In this document: positions 22,063-33,174 of the stretch, one piece after another
Numbering within the stretch: the stretch's first letter is position 1
How the letters are laid out: each line of letters begins with the position of its first letter
Source: Ophiobolus disseminans
Lineage: Eukaryota > Ascomycota > Dothideomycetes > Pleosporales > Phaeosphaeriaceae
DNA length: 64,000 bases
Assembly (NCBI GenBank): GCA_010093685.1
Contig: MU006226.1
Coordinates: forward strand, 198,964 to 262,963
Reading direction: 5' to 3'
The notes under the pieces: generated by a model
The model's database searches: none
Told to the model about the DNA's origin: nothing
The model's input: only the letters and a program-made list of their open reading frames with translations
Position numbers and translations under genes: made by a program

Positions 22063-23948
22063 TCAACCACTTAAAGGAACAAGCGTATCATGTCTCATCA
22101 GTCGATCACTCGGCGGAAAACTCTCCGCCAACGTACCCAGTAAATACTCATCGAACCGCGGACTATCCCAGACCATGAGATACTCATTTGGGAACCTCGT
22201 CTGAATGCTGCCGAAAAGGTGGAAGATGCTCATGATCTGGGTATAGACAGCTTGCACCTCCTCGGTCTGTGTCGATGCATACGAGGCGTCGATCACCCGC
22301 GGAAGGAAGTACTCCATACCTTGCACGAGCAAGACCATTGCGATCTTGTCGGGCTTGCGTTCTTTGGCCGTGTCGATCCAGCTATTTAGCCTGCCATCCA
22401 TCAGGCCTGTAAAATCTGGGACAGGGTGGGAATGTATGTGCCCTGTGATGCGCACACTCACAACCACCGTGAGGATATTGATGTCAGCATGTGCGGTCCG
22501 TGGAAACGGGTAGTTGTTCCAAGTGTCCTCTAGCTTGATTGTGCCCTTGCTCCATGTCAGAAATGCCCGCAAGGCCATCACGGATCCATCCTGGGTGCTT
22601 TGTAGTATCTCGGAATGCGCGTAGGAGGAGCTTAGGCTGCGGCGACAGTTGGAGATTTGATTTGGAAAGCGACTTTCACTGATGGCTTTGAATTGGGAAA
22701 AGAATCTGAAAGTCTTTAGCAATAGTTTGAGTAGGGACAGCAAAGTATACTTACAGCTGTGCTATGTTGTCTGGGTTGGGTGTGTCCTGTGGGGTGCAGT
22801 GAATACCACTTGTTAGGACTGTCTGCAGTAGACGGGCAAAATCCGAGTGTTTCCAAAATTTCTCGACTTTCGGAAGATACGTAGGCGTTCCTTGCCTGAC
22901 AGAACTCCAAGGGAGGCTTGGAAAGTTGTGCTTGTCTCGAAGTTTAGGTATATGTGTGATTAGGGCTATGGTGAACCTCGCGCAGTCTTCAGCCATGTGC
23001 GGTAAGGTCATTTCAACGATATTCCGGCTATCCTGGAAGAGCGGTATCACTGGCGTTGAAGGCAGGGGCGATATCAACGGCTCTGAAAACTCTTGTGCTG
23101 TTACAAAGGACGCTGAGGAAGGTGATGGCGGACATGCCTGTCGTGGGCCGGGCTCGCAGTCCAATGGATCTGGTGTTGGCTCTATTCGCTTTAGCATTAG
23201 CCATCCTCTCTCCTCGTGAATACGTATGCGATATTTGAGCAGGTCTCGGAAGACCCGATTGTACGCGCCAGATGAGTTGGTTGCAGGGTCGAAAGTAAAG
23301 ATGAGAGACACCCTGGACAGGTTGTCTGACCATCTCGACTGATTGGTTCGAACAGAAGCTCCATCTCGTTGAGGTAGAAGTAACACGGCGTTGATTTTCG
23401 CAAGCTGGAGCGCTTCGCGTGTTTTGGGCGCCTCAAGATGCAGTTTTTGTTCGGCGGTGGTTTTGCTGCGGTAATCAGGCTGTGACCACAATGTATAGAC
23501 TTCCAGACACTTACTAGTTGCATGCAGTGAGCAGAAAATTCAGAGCAATGGTTTGTTGATCCACGAGAACGAAAAGACTGTCAAGGCCTTTTCTCCCAAC
23601 GACAACCTTCCAGCGGCTTGAGGTAGCGGTGGGCCGGTTCACTGCAGACTCCCAGCCGACCAAGACTACTTTCACTCGATTCATGAGCGCAGCACAGAAC
23701 AGTAGAGCCTCGTCCAGATCCATAACTAGCTGATGATGAGGCTCAGACAGGTCGCTATCGCGCCATTCTTGGATTTGCCGTAGCGCAGCTCGAAATGTGG
23801 TCAGTCGGGTACGCAGGCTGCCCAGCATCAAATCGGCATCCTTCCATTGACCTCTCATATCACTGATCGCAGAGATTGCTTTCGTCGTCCCGTCAATGAT
23901 ATTGATGATGGCTCCCACCGATCCGATCACGCCCAAAATTTCGGCCAT
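22063..23948 (-). CDS. Protein with fungal STAND-type N-terminal helical domain
   Basis: Exons (minus): 23948-23515, 23465-22755, 22705-22063; two introns of 49 bases, phases agree, 595 residues. The first ~120 residues start M-A-E-I-L-G-V-I-G-S-V-G-A-I-I-N-I-I-D-G and continue as amphipathic helices; this is the style of the N-terminal helical domain placed before NACHT/NB-ARC in fungal NLR-like (STAND) proteins and related HeLo-like modules. Unlike full NLRs there is no P-loop or repeat region afterwards. The middle is proline/serine-rich (~240-275), and the C-terminal ~250 residues are helical and unrecognised. Role in nonself recognition or cell death is only suggested by the N-terminal domain type. 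No stop codon interrupts it, unlike the HET and HeLo genes nearby. Confidence 0.72.
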
Positions 23949-24823
23949 GCCGTTGTCCGTACTGTGGCAAGTCCAACGCTACTCTCCCAAGGTTTTCAAA
24001 TAACCCAATGCTGGCGGAAGCTATGGTACTGGGTTCGTAGCGGCCTTCCCGCCGATTTCTCCAGGGCCGGCATGGGTTTGCGTGATTTGCGAGAGACTTT
24101 CAGCCTTGTTTGCGACGTCGAGTTAGAGAGGTGCTGAACGTTAGTTACGATAAAACGATCACTGATAGCGGAAAGGATTGGTAATCGGTGATATGTGCTT
24201 TGCCTTGGTGGTCGCGTGTGGAATGAAGAGGCCTGACTGCAGGCACCCGTGGATGATGTGAAGCTTGATTATGACCTCAGCCCGGGACTCGACACAGCCC
24301 CCACGATGCAAACCTCCACCTATCAGCTTCTCGAAATTTATGCGCATGCTTTTAGCCTACTAGACGAGGGCCTGCAGATGTGGCTTACCTTGTTTCGCTC
24401 GCCGATCAGCTGCGAAGCCACCTCCGCAGTGCAGGAAAGGACTCGTCCTGAACGCTGGCTGCTTATCGGAGTAGATCGCCCCAGCGTACTCAGCGTTCAG
24501 GCCAACTACACAGCCGACTCCTCGCCCCGCTCGGTGACGTGGGACTGTATTTGAGAAAAGTCGTAGGCGGTTCGGTGAGGGCAAAGAGTTTAGTGTTGCA
24601 CCTTCTTCATCTGAGCCTAACATGGCAGGGTACACTAGTGGAAGGCACGCATGACATAAACAGCTTCACTAAACAACACGACTTGTGAGGTCTGACTGGA
24701 CATTCGTTACAAATCATGATCCATGCAAACGATGCTACTATACACACGCCCATTTTTCCGAGACGCCGCCCTATGCACATGTTCAGTTGGGTATACACTC
24801 ATACTTTTAACAACCCGAAACAC
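23949..24823. other. Intergenic region
   Basis: Contains the promoter side of the STAND-N-like gene and the 3' flank of lys4. Only short chance frames are present. No RNA gene or repeat was recognised. Confidence 0.5.
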
Positions 24824-27392
24824 TCAGCCTGTTGCGCCGATTTCCTTCTTCACCCAGTTTTCTAGGCCACCAAGAGCGATGATTTCTTGAACGTTGGGTG
24901 GTAGCTCGCCAACCTTGACGCTCCATTTGGCACCGTTGTGTCCTTCTTGAACATTGACGGTGCTCCTGCGTACGTCCCATTCAAGTGTCCAGCCAGTGCG
25001 ACGCGTCAGTTGCTTGGACTCGGCGGGCTGTACTGTCGCTGCTGGTGGCGGCGAGTCTAATGATTCGCGATTCTGCGAGGGCTCTTTGATAGTTTGTTGA
25101 GAGGAAGCTGGGTTGGTGGATGAGAAAACTTCACGCAGACGATTGGCTAGCTTGGGCACTTCGACTCCCATGAGGGCGTTGTTGATGGAGTTCCTGCTGA
25201 AGATGTTGCCAAAGCTACCAGCGACGACGAGCGGAATGCCCTTGGCTAGAATAGCCGTCGCTGCTTGCTCACGACTGCTTCCACATCCGAAGTTGAAGCC
25301 AGACACGAGAATGTCGCCAGCCTTGGCAGTCTCTCCGAAAGTTGGGTCGTAGTTCTCCATGCAGACTTCAGCCATCTTCTCGCGGGTAACATCATCCTGG
25401 TAGGTGTACTTGCCAGGGTAGATGCCGTCAGTGTTGATGTTGTCTGCGTCGCAGAACACGATCTCTCCACCAATCCGCTCAGGAAAGCCTGGCAGAATTT
25501 CTGTCAGAGTCTCGGCTTCGGCGCTTGGTGCCGCCGGTGGGTTGACTATTTGCGTCTCGGGAGTCGCGGTATCGAAAGTGCCGATAGCTGCTTCCGCGTC
25601 TTTGATGGCCTTCTCAAGCATATCTTCGATCGTCATCATGCGCTGTTCCTCAGGAATACCGTCGCCTTCTCCCCGACGGACACCCTCGTACCCCTCTGGT
25701 ACCTTGTATCGTCCTGGTCCAGAGATCTGTCCAGACAAGGCACTTGCTGCAACAACTTCAGGACTAGCAAGGTATGCCTTGGCGTCGGGCGACCCCATGC
25801 GACCCTTGAAGTTACGGTTGCTCGCGCTGATACCAACCTCGCCTGGCTCAAGGAGACCTGTGCCGAGGCCAATACATGGTCCGCAGCCGGCAGGCAGAGG
25901 TTGCGCGCCAGCCTCAAGGAGGGTCTGCCAGTCGCCAGCTTCTTCGGCGGCCTTCTGCTCCGGTATTGAGGCGGCAGCGATGTAGAAGTTGACGTGGCTA
26001 GCAATCTTCGGGATCTCGTCATTATTGGCGGCAGCTGCATCTTTGAAGACCTTGGCTGCTGCAGCAATATCGGAGGCGCGAGAGTTGGTACATGAGACAA
26101 GGTAGGCCTTATTGATGGGAATGCTCTGGCTTTGCAGCTCCGCAAGGGGCGTAGCGACCTTGACAGAATTGGGTCCCGAGACGTACGGCGATAGTGTGGT
26201 AAGATCGAGGAAGAGCTCTTTGGCGTATATCGCGCCTTTATCAGCGGCCAAAGCAGGCTTGAAGATATGACCCAATTGCTTGCCTACGATGCCAGTCGCG
26301 GAAAAGAGCTTATCGATGCGCTCGTGTACAAACTGTTGCTGATGATGGTCCTTGACTTCTCCTTCGCCCATGGCGGCAAGAGTTGCCCTTGCTCTCAACC
26401 AGCCATGGAGCGTTGAATCAATGGGGAACAGACCGGTTAGCGCACCCCATTCTGTTGTCATGTTCGCAATAGTTAAGCGATCGTCGACGGGTATGCTTCC
26501 GAGCGTCGCGTCGGTGCCAGTGAACTCAATGGCGTGGTTGAGGACTTCGTCCTTGTTGAACAGTCCAGCCAAAGCAACGATGACATCCTTACCCGTAACG
26601 CCTTGCGGCATGGTACCGACCAAATTGACCTTTGCAACAGGTGGTATCTGCCACCACGTTTTGCCAGTGGCCCAGATACTCGCGGCGTCTGTCCGTACCA
26701 CAGGTGTGCCCAAGCATCCAATACCTCCATACATGTTCGAGTGACTATCTGATGCCACAGCTAGCGATCCCGGCCACGCGTAGCCCTCCTCGACCATGAT
26801 CTGGTGTCCAATGCCTCTCCCTGCAGGGTAGAATACCACGTCCTGCTTCTTTGCGAATTCCTCGATCTGGCTGTACTTCTTTAGATTCTTCTCGGTCTTG
26901 TTCTGCACGTCATGGTCGAGGGTCATCACAATCTGCTTGGGGTCGTTGATCCGAGTTGCTCCAATGGACATGAACTTGAGCGCGACGGGCCATGAGTTAT
27001 CATGGGTCATGCATTTGGCCGGTTGCAGTGTGACGTAGTCGCCTGACCTGAGCACCTTGCCCTCTGCAATACCGATAGCATGTTTTTGCACGATCTTCTC
27101 GGTGAGCGTTTGTGGGGTCTTAGGCGTCTCTTGGAATGTTGACATGAAGTTTGCCGCCGGCCCCTCTTTCAACGAGTGAAAGACATCTGGTGTCTCATAC
27201 CGGGCCGTGGTCGTGGAGAAGGCACGTGGGGTGGTACTTGCACGAGGCAAGTGCGATGCGACGCGAAGGGAAGGACTCGACCGAAGCTACAGCTGCGATT
27301 AGATCTCATGACTACATGGTTGAAGACGCAAATTAACATACGACGGCCTGCCTGTGACCCAGCAACCGCACAGCCCGCAATGACATCGCCAT
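24824..27392 (-). CDS. lys4: Homoaconitase, mitochondrial (Lys4)
   Basis: Iron-sulfur hydratase of the fungal alpha-aminoadipate pathway; converts homoaconitate to homoisocitrate for lysine synthesis in the mitochondrial matrix. Exons (minus): 27392-27342 (17 codons) and 27286-24824; phase 0 junction, 837 residues. The short first exon plus the R/S-rich start of exon 2 form a mitochondrial presequence ending near A-F-S-T-T. The [4Fe-4S] cysteines are seen in V-S-C-T-N-S-R and in G-C-G-P-C-I-G, and substrate-binding patterns S-D-S-H and F-G-C-G-S-S-R-E-Q occur in their usual order. The domain order (C-terminal swivel domain after a linker) and fungal length fit Lys4 rather than mitochondrial aconitase Aco1. 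It is divergent to ser1; both amino-acid genes share a 423-bp intergenic promoter. Confidence 0.94.
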
Positions 27393-27815
27393 GGCTCGCG
27401 ATTGTGGTGTTGGTGTTGGGGTGCGCCTTCCCCAGAAATTTGTCCGCCAAGACACAATCCCCAAGGGCCGACTTCGGTCAGGGTCATCGGCTTTTCTGCA
27501 GCTGCGATTGGATCACCTCGGAAGACTCAATCGCTTCACCTAATGCAAACGTGCGGGCACGCGTGGGGGCCTCTGGAAATGAAAGGAAAGACGACATTGC
27601 TCCTGCAGTCATCAGAGTCCGGGTTGCTCCTGCTGTACGGTAAACCGGAATCGGACGCGTTGCTCGTGAAAGACTGGTGGTTGGAGTCATCCATATATGA
27701 CGCGACACCAACAAGTCTAAGAGTACTACAAACGGCCTCGTCATACCTCAACCTTTGATCTCTCCTACTAACCTCTCTCCAACCTTACTGACATCCAAGC
27801 TTCAACGTCGGCACC
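27393..27815. promoter_or_regulatory. Bidirectional promoter of lys4 and ser1
   Basis: The 423 bases between the two start codons must drive both amino-acid biosynthesis genes. A TATA-like CATATATG lies at about 27690-27697, roughly 120 bases before the ser1 ATG, directly beside a Gcn4/Cpc1-type site. A pyrimidine-rich tract with TCTCTCC at about 27771-27780 precedes ser1. Joint control under amino-acid starvation is inference. Confidence 0.6.
27684..27690 (-). promoter_or_regulatory. Candidate Gcn4/CpcA (cross-pathway control) site
   Basis: The minus strand reads ATGACTC, the core of the bZIP Gcn4/CpcA/CPC1 element (family consensus TGACTCA), here followed by C instead of A. It lies 126-132 bases before the ser1 start and about 290 before the lys4 start. 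A seven-base match can occur by chance; position and gene content raise its credibility. Confidence 0.4.
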
Positions 27816-29262
27816 ATGGTCAACCGCTCCGATGTCAACTACTTTGGCGCCGGCCCTGCACCCCTCCCCACCACGGTGTTGGAGAGGGCTTCGCAGGTGC
27901 TGCTAAACTACAAGGACAAGGGCATTGGCCTCTGCGAGATTTCTCACCGGTCGCCAGAGGCCAATGAGATTCTTGCCGACACCAAGCAGGCGCTCTCCAC
28001 ACTTCTCGACATCCCCGACGACTACGAAATCCTGTTCCTCCAGAGCGGCGGAAGCGGCGAGTTCAGTGCGACCGTGTACAACCTCGTCTCGATATGGGTC
28101 GAGAAGAAGCGCGCAAAGATCGCAGAAGAGGTGGGCGACAACAAGGACGAGGTCCTAAAGAGGCTGCGCAAGGTCGTGGATGAAGAGCTCAAGCTCGACT
28201 ACCTTGTCACGGGCTCGTGGTCGTTGAAGGCATCGCAGGAGGCGGCTCGGCTTGTTGGCGCAAAGCACGTCAACGTAGCGACCGACGCACGGAAAGCCAA
28301 CGACGGCAAGTTCGGAAAGATTGCAGCAGAGGACACGTGGAATCTCACGCCCCGGTCCAGTGGTGGTCCAGCCTTCGTATACTTCTGCGACAACGAGACT
28401 GTCGATGGCGTCGAGTTCCCTTCATTCCCCAAGAGCCTCGAGGGCGAGGATGCACCATTGGTCTGTGCCGACATGTCGTCTAACTTCATCTCCCGCAAGG
28501 TCGACGTTAGCAAGTATGCCATCATCTTTGGAGGTGCTCAAAAGAACATCGGTAATACTGGCATTGCGATAGTCATCATTCGGAAATCCCTCCTTCCGCC
28601 TCACTCAACCCCAGCATCGCCTGATCTACTGCGAGAGCTTAATCTGGCCGTCGGGCCGATCGTCTTAGACTATCCCACGATCGCCAAGAACAACTCGCTT
28701 TACAACACCCTCCCTATCTTTGATGTGTGGGTCGCTGGCCAAGTCATGGCTGGACTAGTGGATACTTTCGGTACTAAGCGCATTGGAGGTCAACAAGAAG
28801 TCTCGGATGAGAAAGCCCGCCTGATCTATGAGGCCATCGAGAGATACCCGGATGTGTACCGCGTAGTTCCAGACAAGTCTGTGCGAAGCAGAATGAATAT
28901 CTGCTTCAGGGTGAACGGTGGGGACGCTGACAAGGAGAAGGCATTTCTTGCAGGTGCAGAAAAGAAGGGTCTACTGGGTCTCAAAGGCCATCGAAGCGTG
29001 GGGGGCATTCGAGCCAGTAACTGTAAGTCGATCTGTGTTTATTTGCTATTTAGTTGCCAGTCGTGGCGCGGAGAGTGCTGGTTTTACGACATGGAGCAAT
29101 CTGTGTCCAGCTTTCACCGGATAAGTCCGGTTTGGGATCGGAGCCAGCAGCAAGTTTTCGTATCATGAAGCTGACAGTGGTCGTGCGACAGACAATGCCG
29201 TGTCACTTGCTGGCGCTAAGCTGCTTGTTTCGTACTTGGAAGAATTTGCAAAGCAGACCTAA
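27816..29262 (+). CDS. ser1: Phosphoserine aminotransferase
   Basis: PLP enzyme that transfers an amino group from glutamate to 3-phosphohydroxypyruvate in serine synthesis. Exons 27816-29022 and 29192-29262 (intron 169 bases, GTAAGT..ACAG, phase 1), 425 residues. Hallmarks: N-terminal F-G-A-G-P-A-P-L-P, I-S-H-R-S near 43, Q-S-G-G-S-G (~76-81), and the PLP-binding lysine in G-G-A-Q-K-N-I-G (Lys about 243). The short last exon supplies the expected C-terminus (N-A-V-S-L-A-G-A-K-L-L-V-S-Y-L); without splicing the frame runs into unrelated residues. It is slightly longer than yeast Ser1 through an insert near 95-125. Cytosolic. Divergent from lys4. Confidence 0.95.
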
Positions 29263-30971
29263 AGGTGGCTTTGCATGAGCGCAATACGAAGGCTCGCGGG
29301 TTGCCACCATCCTCAGAGCATTGCTAGACGGAAAATACCCCCACACTGCAAAACACCCGGCCGCAAGACTTCAACGCATTGCGGACGAGCAGGTTATCTA
29401 TCTCACACTGGACATTAAAATGCGAAAACTCTATTAGGTGGCTTGCTTCACCAGAACAATCGTCCAAACAATCGCTCCATGACTATGCTGTTCACTAACC
29501 AATCAAGAAAGGAGTGGATGAGTACAGCAGTGTTCTGGAAACCCTTCTTCGCGAGACGGCAATTATGCCTTGATATGTGGCCGTCAATGGTTGCAGGTTC
29601 TCTTTACCCACATGCTGGGACTCGCCTTTCAAACGCATGCACAGCCGTAGCTTGCGCTGCTTCATCCGAGGCAATAAGACGCAACAACGATTTGACCTCA
29701 ACGAGACGGCCAGGTTGGATAGACGTTCCGTGCACAGCCCTGACACTCTGATTCGAAGTTTGAGGGTAGTGAATTACCATCATTGATCTGTCAGAACGCT
29801 GCCAAGCTTGAGTAGGGGCAATTCTATTGAAAATCTGTTCGATCGACTCCAGGGTTTCTTGTCATGCCACTGCTCAATGGTGGTTCATACTGCGCCACGC
29901 GTTATCTGGGTCATCCTTTCTAATCCCGCTGTCGACGGTCGAGTATCGGAAGCGACTTGCGCTGACTTGACTGTTTCTAGTCACCTTTCTTGGCCCGGGC
30001 GTCACACTTCTTAACCTGCTGTGCTATTTTCACAGCCCACCAAGTTGTTGTGGTGTGCAGACAGAATCCATGCGGCGGCTGTGGCTGGCAGGGGTTCTGG
30101 CGTTCGGGTTGTCTCGGACAGGGTTGAGGCGAGAACCTGCGGCACAACCTAAACCCAGGGAGCATCAGAACCTTAGTCGAACCTCCCCAACCTCCACAAC
30201 CTCCACTAAAGACCCTGTCACGCAGGGTATTGATTTGATATTGGAGTCCAGAAATGGATGAAATGACAGAAACAGAAAGATATCGTCGTTCCTGGCATTC
30301 GACAATGATGAAAAGAATCAAGCGCCTTTGGCTGCATAGTGTGCGTGACGGTCGACTGGACGGCCTTCGAGATAAACATGGCGAGCAATGATGTGCGAGT
30401 TAATGTCTCGAAGTCTCGATGCTGCTTCAGCACAGGTACAATGCAGGTCAAATCTCCACCTCAGAGCCTGGAGCCCTGCGACAGCCCGCAAGGTTGAGGA
30501 CCGGATGGCGCCTGAACGGGTCACATTGCTTCCGCCACCCAGGCTTCCCAGGATGTGAACGACTTTGCATGGTTGAAACCCCACTTTTACCCAGCTTTCG
30601 GGCATACAACCTGTAATATGACCACATTTGGATACTGCCAATGCTGACCCTCTAGCGAATGAGTTGACAGACGCCTCAGGGCCGTTGCTCCGAAACCACG
30701 CGCTATTCGCACCTCCCATTAGTTTCCTCATATACCGTTTGACGTCTCATACTCGCCCCCGTGCTGTACGCTTGACGCCCACGCTCTTTCCATTCCTTCG
30801 CTCTGCTGGCAGGTTCAGGCACATTCTTGATTGAAGCTGAGCTGGTTCCTCTATTGTTCGACGTCAGTCAAGCGGGCTTCATGACTACCTAATCGTTGCC
30901 ATTTTTTCAGCCGCTGCTGGTTACCAGCGAAGACTCTTTCACTTCTTGATCATTCTGCGGGAGCTGGCAAG
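29263..30971. other. 1.7 kb without a recognisable gene
   Basis: Only short frames (about 100 codons or less; the longest, on the minus strand at 30318-30731, has 137 codons) without family resemblance. The last part before 30972 is presumably the leader of the GPCR-like gene. Confidence 0.45.
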
Positions 30972-33174
30972 ATGGACGCATGGCACACTCACTTCCCCCA
31001 CCTGGAGTCGCGGTCGCACTTCAACATGACCCTCAATACCTCGCTCGCTCGAGAGGGTCCATGGACGGCGACAAATACGACCAGGAAATTGATTGCCAGT
31101 CTACAATTGCAACAGGTCCAGACACTGCGGACCACGCACCTTACTCTAGGAGCATTCAGCTTGGCCTTGACTCTCTTGACGGTTTACCGGATTGTATCTG
31201 ACGCGAGGCGAGCTGCTGCCCTCCAAGTCACATCAAAGAAGAGGTCAGTGGGATGTACATCAGGTCCGGATCGCGACTGACTATCGACAGGAGGTTCAAC
31301 GCGCTTCAGAACGTCCATACCGCAGAAACTTTCCCACTAGCGCTGGCCAGCGGTGCGGTCCTACAGCAAATCATATTTGTCGCAGTGCAGAGCACATCTC
31401 TTCATAGTGTATTGTCTAACAACTGTCGAGGATTGGCAATGGTTACCTTTCCAGGTACGTGGATGGATTCTAATGGGACGAATACCTATGCTAACATATC
31501 TAGCCATATTTATCGTCGGCTACATAACCTTGGTTTTCGGCTTCGAGGTGGCATGGCGATCACTTCGATCTGAACGGTTTGCTCCGCGCGGAAAGTGGAA
31601 TACGACGGTCTGCATCGCTGTGGTGTCATTCCTTCTCCTGTTGACTTGGATGCCCACAATTGCCTGGCCGATGACCAACAGATGTTTTGGTAGTCTGATC
31701 TGGTACCCCATGCGATACGACCTACTTACGCTCGTCATCCTGTCTATCTTGGTCTTCTTTTGCCTCCTTTTGGCAGCCATCATTAGCATCCAACTTATGC
31801 GAACCTCGGACCTGGACCCCAACGAGCGGATCTCAGCTTCACGGATGTCGTACTATTTGTTGGTGATTGCCATGATATATGTAAGTGCAGCTGGTGAAAA
31901 TTCCACGAGGAAGACCTAATGATCCACAGATACTGGTTATGCCAGTCGAGATACAATCCCTCCGAAAAGACTTCATGAACGCGTTAGCCACCTCCCGAGT
32001 TGCCGAAATCTCTCTTTTTGCATCTGGTCTTATTATCACATTCTTCCACCTTTTCCTCCGAACGAACGCAACACGCATGGTAATCAGACCGATCGAAGAA
32101 ATCAAAGCGCCTCGGAAACAACAGCGACCAAGACTGCGTTTCTTTGGCCCAAGTGATCTGGAAATGCAGATCAGTGGTCCACTTGGTCTGCAAGGCGGTC
32201 GCCGACCATCTAGTAGTCAGGGTCTTATCGATGTTGGCCCAGAAAAGAACCGCTCTGATTTTGATGACGAGTACTTTCTGCGACCAGATAGGGTGCTCAC
32301 ACCTATCTCATCGAAACCGCAAAGCCCAATAGATCCCAGCCAATGGCCATTACCTCCCGACGTCGCAGAAGACGAAGCGAAGACTCCAGGCCATGAGAGG
32401 GGAAAACGAAGCTACTCTTTATTCCCGACACGAGCTGAAGAGATACCTCGCCTCCCAGCAACAGTCTACAACCCAAATGCACCACAGGGCGAATCGAGAG
32501 TCTCGAAACTTGCACTTCGACGTTTCACACGGCGAAGCTCCATCACGAATGTCAGCGAAGCGTTTGATTTCTTGACCAAACCACGACCTATGTTCTCAGA
32601 AAAGCATCGCCGCGATCGAAGCACCGACAGCAGCGCAACAGTCCAGATTGGACTCCGATTCTCAGTCGCACCCGCAACGCTTGCAGCAGCTAAATGCACG
32701 CGGGCCGAACGAAGCATGGAGTCACTAGAAGAAAGCGTACCCACCATACAACGCAACATCACCGAATCCAGCGGCGAATCGCTCGGTCTACCAATCCAAG
32801 CCCCATCCTCATCCTCAAACGCCACCACACCAGACGAGCTCCCCAGCCCAAGTCAATTCCCCTCTCCCCCACCGCGTGCCAGGATGCCGAGTCCAGCCAG
32901 GACCCCCGCATTCCCCATCACCCCCTCACAAAACAGCAGCGCCTACCTCCAAGCCCAGCGCGAAAAAGTCCTCCCCGCCATCCCCGCCGGCACCCCAACT
33001 ATCCTGTCCGGCCTCCGCATGAACCCAGTCACACCCGCTGGCTCTCTCGCCTCACCGACAACATCCTCAGAACCAGCTACACCGGGCCTGCGCACCGCGC
33101 CATCGCCCACAGCTAGAATACCCCTCGGCGCAGGCACAATGTCGCGAAGTCCGCCGCCCAACGGTTGGATCTGA
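30972..33174 (+). CDS. Seven-helix membrane protein, GPCR-like, with long cytosolic tail
   Basis: Exons 30972-31243, 31291-31454, 31504-31880, 31930-33174; phases agree, 685 residues. A short N-terminus with three N-glycosylation sites (N-M-T, N-T-S, N-T-T) is followed by seven hydrophobic segments: one in exon 1, one in exon 2, one across the exon 2/3 join, two more in exon 3, one across the exon 3/4 join and one early in exon 4. Then comes a basic stretch and a ~350-residue tail rich in Ser/Pro/Thr with many S-P and T-P sites. An outside N-terminus, seven helices and a phosphorylatable tail is the layout of fungal G-protein-coupled receptors. No class-defining motif (Ste2, Ste3, Git3, cAMP-like) was recognised, so receptor function and ligand remain inference; a non-receptor 7TM protein is possible. 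Confidence 0.75.

Noticed and set aside
25265..25985. Overlapping plus-strand frames of ~190-230 codons
   Set aside because: They are antisense to lys4, whose aconitase motifs are unmistakable on the other strand.
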